Assembly (NCBI GenBank): GCA_902572155.1 | Contig: CACGET010000025.1 | Location: forward strand, 1-15,995 | Source: an uncultured Pelagibacteraceae bacterium | GTDB lineage: Bacteria > Pseudomonadota > Alphaproteobacteria > Pelagibacterales > Pelagibacteraceae | Direction of reading: 5' to 3' | DNA length: 15,995 nucleotides | Part shown: positions 1-6,310 of the stretch, piece by piece | Numbering within the stretch: the stretch's first letter is position 1 | How the letters are laid out: each line of letters opens with the position of its first letter | The notes under the pieces: model-generated | The model's database searches: none | What the model saw: the letters and a program-made list of their open reading frames with translations, nothing else | What the model was told of the DNA's origin: nothing | Position numbers and translations under genes: made by a program

Positions 1-127
1 AAAGGGACATTACTAAAGCCATTATAAATACCATTAAAGCACCTTGTAGTGTTTCTTTCCATGTAGGCCAAGAGACTTTGAAAGCCTCCTGTTTTACTTC
101 TTGTATAAATTTGATCGGGTTTCTCAT
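1..127 (-). CDS. secE: SecE preprotein translocase subunit (C-terminal end cut by window edge)
   Basis: This is the essential small membrane subunit of the SecYEG protein-export channel. From the ATG at 125-127 the visible 42 codons begin MRNPIKFIQEVKQEAFKVSW, followed by PTWKET and a hydrophobic stretch. That is the conserved cytoplasmic amphipathic helix of SecE, with its K(V/I)xWP(T/S)xxE signature, leading into the transmembrane helix. The C-terminal part lies beyond position 1. The gene follows tRNA-Trp and tuf on the same strand, the usual bacterial arrangement (tuf, trnW, secE, nusG), so nusG and ribosomal protein genes are expected just outside the window. The short single-TM form is typical of alphaproteobacteria, but the length cannot be checked here. 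Confidence 0.93.
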   Translation of the reverse strand, partial: MRNPIKFIQEVKQEAFKVSWPTWKETLQGALMVFIMALVMSL

Positions 128-148
128 AATATTTGTTTTAGCTCAACT

Positions 149-224
149 TGGCAGGAGCGGAGGGACTCGAACCCTCAGCCTCCGGTTTTGGAGACCGGCG
201 CTCTACCAATTGAGCTACACTCCT
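149..224 (-). tRNA. tRNA-Trp (CCA anticodon)
   Basis: Read on the minus strand the 76 nt fold as a full cloverleaf. Acceptor AGGAGTG pairs with CGCTCCT, the discriminator is G, and the 3' CCA is encoded. The anticodon stem CCGGT/ACCGG encloses a loop with CCA at positions 34-36. The T-loop GGTTCGAGTCC is canonical. It lies between tuf and secE, probably cotranscribed with both and released by tRNA processing. Confidence 0.96.
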
Positions 225-234
225 ATTTATAGAG

Positions 235-1425
235 TTACTCTATAATTTTAGTTACTACACCTGCTCCAACAGTTCTTCCACCTTCTCGTATAGCAAAATT
301 TAATTGTTCAGCCATTGCAATTGGTGTAATTAATTTAACTGTAAACTTAGCATCATCACCTGGCATAACCATTTCTGTGCCTGCTGGTAATTCTACTTCA
401 CCTGTTACATCTGTTGTTCTAAAATAAAACTGTGGTCTGTATTTAGTAAAGAAAGGAGTATGTCTTCCTCCTTCGTCTTTTTTAAGTACATACGCTTGAG
501 CTTCAAATTTAGTATGTGGAGTAATTGATCCAGCTTTACAAAGAACTTGTCCTCTTTCGATGTCAGTTCTTTCAATACCTCTCAATAAAATTCCAACATT
601 ATCACCAGCTTCACCTGAGTCTAAGAGTTTTCTAAACATTTCAACACCAGTACAAACTGATTTTTTTGTATCTTTAATTCCAACAATTTCAACCTCTTCT
701 CCAGTTTTAATAACACCTGATTCAATTCTACCAGTTGCTACTGTTCCTCTACCAGAAATTGAAAAAACATCCTCAACAGGCATCAAAAAAGGTTTGTCAA
801 CGTCTCGAGCTGGTTGTGGAATATGTTCGTCAACAGCTTTCATTAATTCTAAAATTGAATTTTTTCCAATTTCATCATCTCTTTTTTCTACTGCAGCTAA
901 AGCTGAACCTTTTACGATCGGTGTTTTGTCTCCAGGGTATTTGTATGAAGTTAAAAGTTCTCTAATTTCTTCTTCTACAAGTTCGATCATATCTTTGTCA
1001 TCTACTTGATCTACTTTATTCAAATACACAACAATAGCTGGTATACCAACTTGTCTTCCAAGTAGAATATGCTCTCTTGTTTGAGGCATTGGGCCATCTG
1101 CAGCATTAACTACTAAGATTGCTCCGTCCATTTGGGCTGCACCTGTAATCATATTTTTAACGTAGTCAGCGTGACCTGGGCAATCAACATGAGCGTAATG
1201 TCTTTTTTCAGTTTCATACTCCACGTGAGCTGTTGAAATTGTAATTCCTCTTTCTTTTTCTTCTGGAGCTTTATCTATTTGATCATAAGCTACTGCTGTT
1301 CCTCCACCTGCTTCTGCTAAAACATTTGTAATAGCTGCAGTAAGAGTTGTTTTACCATGGTCAACATGGCCTATCGTGCCAATGTTACAATGGGGTTTGT
1401 TTCTTACAAATTTTTCTTTTGACAT
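235..1425 (-). CDS. tuf: Elongation factor Tu
   Basis: EF-Tu is the GTPase that delivers aminoacyl-tRNA to the ribosome. The 396-residue product has the family's normal length. It has the P-loop GHVDHGKT (residues 19-26), switch I with RGITI, the G3 motif DCPGH near residue 81, the G4 motif NKVD near 136 and a G5 SAL motif near 174. Domains 2 and 3 follow and end in GGRTVGAGVVTKIIE. The start MSKEKFVRNKPHCNIGTIGH is the standard EF-Tu N-terminus. The gene sits between tRNA-Gly upstream and tRNA-Trp downstream on the same strand, probably one transcription unit with secE. Nothing looks truncated. Long open frames on the opposite strand are by-products of its codon bias. Confidence 0.99.
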   Translation of the reverse strand: MSKEKFVRNKPHCNIGTIGHVDHGKTTLTAAITNVLAEAGGGTAVAYDQIDKAPEEKERGITISTAHVEYETEKRHYAHVDCPGHADYVKNMITGAAQMDGAILVVNAADGPMPQTREHILLGRQVGIPAIVVYLNKVDQVDDKDMIELVEEEIRELLTSYKYPGDKTPIVKGSALAAVEKRDDEIGKNSILELMKAVDEHIPQPARDVDKPFLMPVEDVFSISGRGTVATGRIESGVIKTGEEVEIVGIKDTKKSVCTGVEMFRKLLDSGEAGDNVGILLRGIERTDIERGQVLCKAGSITPHTKFEAQAYVLKKDEGGRHTPFFTKYRPQFYFRTTDVTGEVELPAGTEMVMPGDDAKFTVKLITPIAMAEQLNFAIREGGRTVGAGVVTKIIE

Positions 1426-1472
1426 TACTTTTTTACCTCAGTTTTTGTTTACATTAATAATCTTTTTTTTCT

Positions 1473-1546
1473 TGGAGCGGGTAAAGGGAATCGAACCCTT
1501 ACATCCAGCTTGGAAGGCTAGCGTTCTACCATTGAACTACACCCGC
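1473..1546 (-). tRNA. tRNA-Gly (TCC anticodon)
   Basis: A 74-nt cloverleaf on the minus strand. Acceptor GCGGGTG pairs with TACCCGC, the discriminator is T, and CCA is encoded. The anticodon stem CTAGC/GCTGG encloses loop CTTCCAA, giving anticodon TCC. The T-arm has GGTTCGATTCC. It lies between tRNA-Tyr and tuf, in the order common to alphaproteobacteria. Confidence 0.96.
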
Positions 1547-1591
1547 ACAACCCCAAGAGTATCACTCCATTGTTATCTAAATTTTATTTAG

Positions 1592-1677
1592 TGGTGGAGG
1601 GGGAAAGATTCGAACTTTCGAAGACCGAAGTCAACGGGTTTACAGCCCGCCCCATTTGACCGCTCTGGAACCCCTCC
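1592..1677 (-). tRNA. tRNA-Tyr (GTA anticodon)
   Basis: An 86-nt class II tRNA on the minus strand. Acceptor GGAGGGG pairs with CCCCTCC, the discriminator is A, and CCA is encoded. The anticodon stem GCGGG/CCCGT encloses CTGTAAA, giving anticodon GTA. A long variable arm (TTGACTTCGGTCTTCGAA region) is present, as expected for bacterial tRNA-Tyr. It is the first gene of the tRNA-Tyr, tRNA-Gly, tuf, tRNA-Trp, secE series. Confidence 0.96.
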
Positions 1678-1723
1678 TTTGGGGAAGCGTCCCCTGTTCA
1701 ATAAAGCTTTAAACAACATGCGT

Positions 1724-1751
1724 TTTATATATTTTATTTATGCAAATGCAA
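1724..1751 (-). promoter_or_regulatory. Likely sigma-70 type promoter for the tRNA-Tyr/tuf/secE series
   Basis: On the minus strand TTGCAT (1746-1751) is followed after 16 bp by TATAAA (1724-1729). This would start transcription near 1717, about 40 nt upstream of tRNA-Tyr. The leader would contain a small GGGG/CCCC hairpin (1681-1694). It lies in the divergent gap with rlmB. In DNA this AT-rich, promoter calls are weak; position and spacing are the only support. Confidence 0.4.
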
Positions 1752-1804
1752 CACGTGATTTAATAAGTAAATATTCAAAAAAACGTGTAAAACTCTATAA
1801 AATT

Positions 1805-2548
1805 ATGAATAAATCTTCTTTTTTCATCGCTGGTCAACATGCGGTAATCGAAGCTCTTCGAAATCCAAACAGAAAAGTTTTAAGGGTATTTTTAACTGAG
1901 GATGCCAAGAAAAACATACATAAAAAAAACCCAAAAATAAATCTTTTAAAAGATATTAAAGTTTATTTTAAATCAAAAAAAGAATTAGATAAATATACAA
2001 ATAAAGAAAAGCTAATGCATGGCGGTTATGTTGCTGAAGTTGAACATCTTTATCAACTTAACTTAAAAGATTTTATTAAAGATAAAAAAGATTGTACTTT
2101 TGTTTGCTTAGATGAAGTTTCTGATCCTAGAAATATTGGTTCATTAATTAGAAGTGCATCCTCATTTAATATTGATGGATTAATAATCAAAGAGAGACAA
2201 TTTCCAAGTGAAAGTAAACTTATGTACAAATCTGCAAGTGGATGCATGGAACATCTAAATATCTTTCAAGTGTCAAATATTAATTCAACATTAAAAAATT
2301 TAAGAGAAAAAAACTTCTGGGTATATGGATTTGATGCAAAAGGTAGTAAAAACTTTACGGATATAAAATGGACAGGAAAAAATGTTCTTCTTTTTGGATC
2401 AGAGGGTTTTGGAATGAAAGAACATACTGGAAAATATGCAGACTTTATTGTTAAAATAGAAATTAATGAAAATATTGAAAGTTTAAATATTTCAAATAGC
2501 GCAGCTATAGTATTCCATCACTTGCAGTATTTAAAAAAAAAGAGTTGA
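1805..2548 (+). CDS. rlmB: 23S rRNA (guanosine-2'-O)-methyltransferase RlmB, SpoU/TrmH family
   Basis: The family transfers a methyl group from SAM to the ribose 2'-OH of a guanosine in 23S rRNA (G2251 in E. coli for RlmB). Starting at the ATG at 1805, MNKSSFFIAGQHAVIEALRN gives a 247-residue protein, the usual RlmB length. The frame is open back to 1679, but those 42 codons match no family N-terminus and run into the tRNA-Tyr boundary. Residues about 5-75 form the L30e-like substrate-binding domain. The SPOUT knot motifs are DEVSDPRNIGSLIRSA (near 102-117), FGSEGFGM (near 198) and the SLNISNSAAI block (near 225-234). Assignment to RlmB rather than another TrmH paralogue rests on length and the N-terminal GxHAVxEAL motif. 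tRNA-Thr follows 33 bp downstream. Confidence 0.9.
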   Translation: MNKSSFFIAGQHAVIEALRNPNRKVLRVFLTEDAKKNIHKKNPKINLLKDIKVYFKSKKELDKYTNKEKLMHGGYVAEVEHLYQLNLKDFIKDKKDCTFVCLDEVSDPRNIGSLIRSASSFNIDGLIIKERQFPSESKLMYKSASGCMEHLNIFQVSNINSTLKNLREKNFWVYGFDAKGSKNFTDIKWTGKNVLLFGSEGFGMKEHTGKYADFIVKIEINENIESLNISNSAAIVFHHLQYLKKKS

Positions 2549-2571
2549 TTAATTAGAAAATAATTTATAAT
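2545..2571 (+). promoter_or_regulatory. Candidate promoter for tRNA-Thr
   Basis: TTGATT (2545-2550) and a perfect TATAAT (2566-2571), separated by 15 bp, lie directly upstream of tRNA-Thr. A start near 2578 would give a leader of only a few nucleotides. The -35 overlaps the rlmB stop codon. The short spacer is a weakness. Confidence 0.4.
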
Positions 2572-2581
2572 CATTATGAAT

Positions 2582-2657
2582 GCCCTTGTAGCTCAGTTGG
2601 TAGAGCAATTGATTTGTAATCAATAGGTCCGCGGTTCGAATCCGTGCGGGGGCACCA
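2582..2657 (+). tRNA. tRNA-Thr (TGT anticodon), host gene of an inserted islet
   Basis: A 76-nt cloverleaf. Acceptor GCCCTTG pairs with CGGGGGC (with G-T pairs), the discriminator is A, and CCA is encoded. Anticodon stem ATTGA/TCAAT encloses TTTGTAA, giving anticodon TGT. T-stem CGCGG pairs with CCGTG. Its 3' half from the anticodon arm onward (2611-2657) is repeated exactly at 3695-3741. The 3' half of the working gene was therefore probably supplied by the inserted element, while the original 3' half was displaced. Confidence 0.96.
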
Positions 2658-2658
2658 T
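2611..2658 (+). repeat. attL-like direct repeat inside tRNA-Thr (48 bp)
   Basis: This copy forms the anticodon arm, T-arm and acceptor 3' strand of the functional tRNA-Thr. It is identical over 48 bp to 3695-3742, and similarity stops abruptly on both sides. Confidence 0.93.
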
Positions 2659-2723
2659 CATTCAACTAAATCAATAATTATTATTGCTACAAAATTTAAT
2701 TTCTAAAAAATTTTAGGTTTGAG

Positions 2724-2752
2724 TGTGTCGTGAGTGTGTCGAGGTTGTGTCG
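2724..2752 (+). repeat. Three TGTGTCG heptamers with exact 11-bp period (left end of islet)
   Basis: TGTGTCG begins at 2724, 2735 and 2746, so the copies sit on the same DNA face about one helical turn apart. They lie between the tRNA repeat and the 3' end of the distal lipoprotein gene. Two more copies with the same orientation and period lie at the other end (3617-3634). Direct repeats with this spacing are typical of arm-type integrase sites or a cooperative operator. The integrase reading is inference. Confidence 0.75.
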
Positions 2753-2773
2753 TGATCAAGTATTCGTTATTAA

Positions 2774-3202
2774 CTAATCTACACAATCAAAAACTACTTT
2801 GTAATCTTCTTTTGATTTATATTTTGCAGATCTCTCAAATTTTAAACAATGCTTTTCTGCTTCTGGAAGCGCTTCTATTTCATCACCATATAGATATAAA
2901 ACTACAAAGTTCTTATTACCATTTACAGATGGTTTTTCACATTTATAAGTTTGAGTTTGCAAATCATATGCACCTTTAACAAGTTCACCAGCGATGGGAT
3001 ATTTTTCAAATTGTAAACAATGTTTTTTAGCTTTATTAAAGATTAATTTTTTAGAGGCAATGTTGGGAAACCATTGAATAGTGATAAGATCATTGTTTTG
3101 TTCTATGACTGTTAATCGTTTTCCAAATCCGTAGTTTTCTCCATCATATCTACAAGACACCAATAGCAAACCCAGAACCACGATCCCTAAAAGTTTTTTC
3201 AT
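2774..3202 (-). CDS. Small lipoprotein with duplicated Cys motif (islet cargo)
   Basis: I do not recognise a named family. The 142-residue product begins MKKLLGIVVLGLLLVSCRYD. The lipobox LVSC puts the lipidated Cys at residue 17, so it should be a membrane-anchored periplasmic or outer-membrane lipoprotein. Two similar segments follow: KKHCLQFEK...TYKC and EKHCLKFER...VFDC. These suggest an internal duplication of a small domain that may form one disulfide per copy. The ATG overlaps the upstream lipoprotein's stop by one base (TAATG), indicating translational coupling. It lies inside the tRNA-Thr islet. A damaged copy of its first 35 bases occurs at 9324-9358. Confidence 0.8.
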   Translation of the reverse strand: MKKLLGIVVLGLLLVSCRYDGENYGFGKRLTVIEQNNDLITIQWFPNIASKKLIFNKAKKHCLQFEKYPIAGELVKGAYDLQTQTYKCEKPSVNGNKNFVVLYLYGDEIEALPEAEKHCLKFERSAKYKSKEDYKVVFDCVD

Positions 3203-3600
3203 TAATTAAATTTATAAATTGTAGCCGTTGCATCTCTAAACTGCCAACAATTGTAAAGTAGTGCTACACCACCTGAAATTTTTTCCATTTTATAATTACT
3301 AAATCCATCTCCACCCTTTTCATAAGCAACAATTTTAAGATCATTTTTCAATGTTGACTCTGAAGGAGCAGGATCAGTAAAGTTTCTATGACATCTACGA
3401 ACAGTAATTGAAGTTACCACTTCAGCATTTTCAGGCACTGTTTCTGTATATTTTATTGTTTGATTAATCTTCCTCATCTCATCTTTGCTTACAGTAGTGC
3501 TTAAATTATTTCCTACTTTTCCAGAACCTGACGGACCTGAAGTTGTCGCGCAACCTGAAACAAAAAAACTTATGACTAAAACTCCTAATATTTTTTTCAC
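3202..3600 (-). CDS. Small lipoprotein with Gly/Ser linker (islet cargo)
   Basis: I do not recognise a named family. The 132-residue product starts at GTG 3598-3600 (MKKILGVLVISFFVSGC). The lipobox VSGC puts the lipidated Cys at residue 17. It is followed by a flexible Ser/Gly-rich linker (ATTSGPSGSGK) and a compact C-terminal domain containing VVTSITVRRCHRNF and a further Cys near the end. It is the first gene of the two-gene unit inside the tRNA-Thr islet and overlaps the next gene by one base. There is no clear Shine-Dalgarno site. The TGTGTCG array at 3617-3634 lies 17-34 bp upstream of its start, where an operator or promoter element would also be expected. An outer-membrane or periplasmic location is likely; function is unknown. 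Confidence 0.78.
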   Translation of the reverse strand: MKKILGVLVISFFVSGCATTSGPSGSGKVGNNLSTTVSKDEMRKINQTIKYTETVPENAEVVTSITVRRCHRNFTDPAPSESTLKNDLKIVAYEKGGDGFSNYKMEKISGGVALLYNCWQFRDATATIYKFN

Positions 3601-3616
3601 GTTTAGAGATTACCAT

Positions 3617-3634
3617 TGTGTCGTACGTGTGTCG
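3617..3634 (+). repeat. Two TGTGTCG heptamers with 11-bp period (right end of islet)
   Basis: TGTGTCG begins at 3617 and 3628. Orientation and 11-bp period are the same as in the three copies at 2724-2752. The first six bases after each first copy differ, so the heptamer itself is the conserved unit. Confidence 0.7.
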
Positions 3635-3694
3635 AGATTACTGATGATTGTTTATAAGTATTGCTAAAGCATATTTATTTGATTGATGATACAA

Positions 3695-3742
3695 GATTTG
3701 TAATCAATAGGTCCGCGGTTCGAATCCGTGCGGGGGCACCAT
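3695..3742 (+). repeat. attR-like displaced 3' half of tRNA-Thr (48 bp)
   Basis: An exact copy of 2611-2658 without any 5' tRNA half, so it cannot form a tRNA. It marks the far end of the islet and is the probable original tRNA 3' end before insertion. The bases before it (TGATACAA) differ from the tRNA. Confidence 0.93.
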
Positions 3743-3778
3743 TACTTAAATCTTTATAATAAAATTAAATGGTATATT

Positions 3779-4282
3779 TTAAAATACTACTTTTGCGACA
3801 CATTCTTTAATGTCACCTTTGTTATTATTTCCATCTACTCTTCCAATATTTGTATAAACAATAATATTATTTCCAGATGGAACAAGAGATACAAGGCCCC
3901 AATATCTACTATCCAATAATCCATCTTTCTTAATATTAGGGCTAGCAACAACGCCTCTTCTATTAGCTTCAAACGGATTTTTAAATACACTACTTACTTC
4001 TCTACTGAAGTAATCTCTAGCAGTACTACTTGAACTTACTGGACAATTTAATGACCAATTTCTTCCCTCATCATCAGTAAAATTAATTTTACCTTTTGTT
4101 AACTTGCATTGTATTGCTTTAGTTTTTATAAGATTACAAATGTCTGTGTGATATTTTTTTGCAGTTTTAGATTTTGAATTAGCAACAAATCTTTCAAAGG
4201 CAAAAAAACCTATTACAGATAAAATTCCTATAATCGCTAAAACAACTAGAAGCTCAATTAATGTAAAACCCTTTATTTTCAT
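3779..4282 (-). CDS. Type IV prepilin-like protein (pseudopilin)
   Basis: A 167-residue protein with a class III (prepilin) signal peptide. The short leader MKIKG is followed by FTLIELLVVLAIIGILSVIG, with Gly5 at the cleavage site, Phe at +1 and Glu10 at +5, the features required by prepilin peptidase and for pilus assembly. The globular part contains several Cys (CKLTKG, SLNCP and the C-terminal KECVAK), compatible with a disulfide-closed C-terminal loop. No other pilus genes are adjacent, so assembly partners must be encoded elsewhere. The gene ends 36 bp outside the tRNA-Thr islet. It could be a major pilin, a minor pilin or a pseudopilin of a secretion or DNA-uptake system; the sequence does not decide. 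Confidence 0.85.
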   Translation of the reverse strand: MKIKGFTLIELLVVLAIIGILSVIGFFAFERFVANSKSKTAKKYHTDICNLIKTKAIQCKLTKGKINFTDDEGRNWSLNCPVSSSSTARDYFSREVSSVFKNPFEANRRGVVASPNIKKDGLLDSRYWGLVSLVPSGNNIIVYTNIGRVDGNNNKGDIKECVAKVVF

Positions 4283-4347
4283 CTTAAACTTTAATCCTTG
4301 TTTTATATGCTGTTAGCCTAATTAATTAATATTAATATATCAATTTT

Positions 4348-6297
4348 TTAATTAACAATATTATCCAATTGACCTTTAAGAAATGGCTCAAATTTTTTCC
4401 ATTTTTGTGAGCTACCCTTGTAAACTTTTTCTCTTATTTGTTTGCTAGAGGCTGTTTTTACACTTCGTTCGTTTTTTTCTGGATTTAAACAATTATCTTC
4501 CCATTTTAATCTAAGATAATTTATTAATTTTTTTGTTTCACCCTCTTGATTAATTGTCAATTTTTCATAGTTAAGATTATAAATCTTATTACCAAACTCT
4601 TTTATCCAAAAATTCATTAGATTTTCATATAGATTGTAATAAGTAACTATATCTTTTAAATCATAACAATATCTAATTAATCTTTTCTCAGTAAAATTTT
4701 GTCGATAATTTCCCCAACATATTGCTGCTGGATCTCTTTTAGAATGAATTATTTTAGCATTAGGAAATACGGTTAAAATTAGACCTATATACCTAAAATT
4801 TAATGGCATTTTGTCTGTAACCATGTGTTTTCTATTAATATTAATCTCTTTTAGTTTTTGGACATACTTATTTTTAAAATCTAATAAATTATCATAATTA
4901 ACTTCATTGATACCTCTAGCCAATTTATCACCAAAGCTTTCAATAAAATTTAATTCTCCAGCTCCAAATACATTTGAATGGCTAGATATAATTTGTTCAG
5001 CTAAAGATGTTCCAGATCTTGGCATACCTAATATAAAAATAGGATTTGGATTATCAGATAAATCAGAAAATCTTGAAGAATATTTTTTAATCTTTAAATA
5101 AGATTCTTCTGATTGTTTAAAAAGATTTTGATCTTCCTTAATATTATATCCTATCATTTTTTTACATAACTTATTGCCTTTAGTATAATTTATAAATGAC
5201 TCCGCATAATTTCCTAAATCTTCATAAGCTTTGGCAAGTGCAAAATTTAATTGATAAAGTTGCTCATTATTAAGATCTTTATCTAATATAAGATCTTTCA
5301 TTTGATTAAATTGATTATCTTCATCTTTATAAGTTTTAATATTACTTAAATTATAATGAGCTTCTGCATAGTTCGGTTTCAATTCTATTGCTTTTTTATA
5401 ATTTTTCTCTGCTTCTTCTAATTTTCCAAGCGACTGGGATACGCTACCTAAATTATTATAAGCTTCAAAATAATCTGATTTAAGTTCGGTAGCTTTTTTG
5501 TAATTTTCATAAGCCTCCTCTGATTTATTTGATGTAAACAAAGAAATTCCTAGATTGTAGTATACTTCATAATAATCAGGTTTTAATTTAATAGCTTTCT
5601 TATAGTTAATAATAGCATCGTCTAATTTATGGAGTTTATGATAAACTGAGCCAAGGTCATTATAACAATAGACAAAATCTGGATTAAGTTCTGTTGCTTT
5701 TGTATAATTTACTAAAGCATCATCAAATTGATCCATATCATTAAATAAATTACCTAGATTATAGTAACCTTCAGCTGAGGATGGGTTAATCTCAATCAAC
5801 TTTTTATAATTTATTTCAGCATCATTTGTTCTTTTAAGTTTGCGATATAAATTACCTAAATTATTATATGCCTGACTATAATTTGGTTTTAATTTTATAG
5901 CTTCATTATAACTTAACTCAGCTTGATCTGGTCTATCAGTATTATCATAAATAATTCCAAGATTGAAATGAGCCTCTGCATAATTCGGCTTAATTTCAAT
6001 GGTCTTTTTATAATTAGCTTCAGCTTCTTCCAATTTATTTAGCTTAAAAAATACGTTTCCTAAATTTAAATAACCCAATTCAATCTTAGGATTAATCTTT
6101 ATAGCTTTAATAAAATATTCTTTAGCTTCATTCAATCTATTTAATGTCTTTAATAAAACACCAAAATTTACAAGAGCAGCGTAATTATTAGGATCGTTAT
6201 TTAATGCTTTTATGTAAAATTTTTCTGCATCAATAAAATTATTATTTTGTTGTGCATTAACTGCGTGATTTAGTATTTCGTTAACAGAACTTGACAT
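4348..6297 (-). CDS. TPR-repeat protein fused to a PAPS-dependent sulfotransferase domain
   Basis: A 649-residue two-part protein. Residues about 5-320 hold roughly nine consecutive 34-residue tetratricopeptide repeats (recurring YxNLGxxxxxxxxxxEAxxxYxxAIxLxPxY). A degenerate repeat follows near 345-375 (FALAKAYEDLGNYAES). The C-terminal domain opens with PIFILGMPRSGTS (419-431), the 5'-phosphosulfate-binding loop of sulfotransferases. It later contains an RDP segment (HSKRDPAAICWGNYRQNF), the expected region for binding the 3'-phosphate of PAPS. The TPR array probably recruits the protein or glycan acceptor, but the acceptor is unknown. The gene starts 13 bp after the small secreted protein upstream and is probably cotranscribed with it. 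No signal peptide is seen, so a cytoplasmic location is likely. Confidence 0.88.
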   Translation of the reverse strand: MSSSVNEILNHAVNAQQNNNFIDAEKFYIKALNNDPNNYAALVNFGVLLKTLNRLNEAKEYFIKAIKINPKIELGYLNLGNVFFKLNKLEEAEANYKKTIEIKPNYAEAHFNLGIIYDNTDRPDQAELSYNEAIKLKPNYSQAYNNLGNLYRKLKRTNDAEINYKKLIEINPSSAEGYYNLGNLFNDMDQFDDALVNYTKATELNPDFVYCYNDLGSVYHKLHKLDDAIINYKKAIKLKPDYYEVYYNLGISLFTSNKSEEAYENYKKATELKSDYFEAYNNLGSVSQSLGKLEEAEKNYKKAIELKPNYAEAHYNLSNIKTYKDEDNQFNQMKDLILDKDLNNEQLYQLNFALAKAYEDLGNYAESFINYTKGNKLCKKMIGYNIKEDQNLFKQSEESYLKIKKYSSRFSDLSDNPNPIFILGMPRSGTSLAEQIISSHSNVFGAGELNFIESFGDKLARGINEVNYDNLLDFKNKYVQKLKEININRKHMVTDKMPLNFRYIGLILTVFPNAKIIHSKRDPAAICWGNYRQNFTEKRLIRYCYDLKDIVTYYNLYENLMNFWIKEFGNKIYNLNYEKLTINQEGETKKLINYLRLKWEDNCLNPEKNERSVKTASSKQIREKVYKGSSQKWKKFEPFLKGQLDNIVN

Positions 6298-6310
6298 TAT
6301 AAAAAAAAAT

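Larger units (their letters stand above)
2611..3742. mobile_element. tRNA-Thr-integrated mini-islet, integrase-less, carrying two lipoproteins
   Basis: A perfect 48-bp direct repeat (2611-2658 and 3695-3742) spans the tRNA-Thr anticodon loop to the CCA end. This is the classical footprint of tyrosine-recombinase integration into a tRNA 3' half. The repeat unit is 1,084 bp. Inside are only two minus-strand lipoprotein genes (2774-3600). Just inside each end is an 11-bp-period array of TGTGTCG (2724-2752 and 3617-3634). No integrase, excisionase or replication gene fits in the remaining space. The element is therefore either a non-autonomous satellite mobilised in trans or the deleted remnant of a larger island. 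Boundaries are seen in the sequence; mobility is inferred. Confidence 0.85.

Noticed and set aside
560..1009. Open frames of 149 and 76 codons on the plus strand inside tuf
   Set aside because: They lie wholly antisense to a perfectly conserved tuf. The translations are low-complexity Ser/Leu-rich strings with no domain; this is a codon-bias artefact.
1376..1591. 71-codon plus-strand frame across tRNA-Gly
   Set aside because: It overlaps the tuf start and tRNA-Gly in antisense. There is no plausible gene signal.
1681..1694. Small GGGG/CCCC hairpin upstream of tRNA-Tyr as a terminator
   Set aside because: Only a four-pair stem with a six-base loop and no T-run. It lies in the leader of the tRNA series, not after a gene.
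1679..1804. Longer rlmB start giving 42 extra residues
   Set aside because: The extra residues begin at the tRNA-Tyr edge, overlap the likely promoter and match no RlmB N-terminus. ATG 1805 gives the family's normal length.
2734..2979. 81-codon plus-strand frame in the islet
   Set aside because: It is antisense to a lipoprotein gene with a clear lipobox. No independent support.
3796..3802. CGACACA (reverse complement of TGTGTCG) near the end of the prepilin gene
   Set aside because: A single inverted copy in coding sequence outside the repeat boundary without the 11-bp period; treated as chance.
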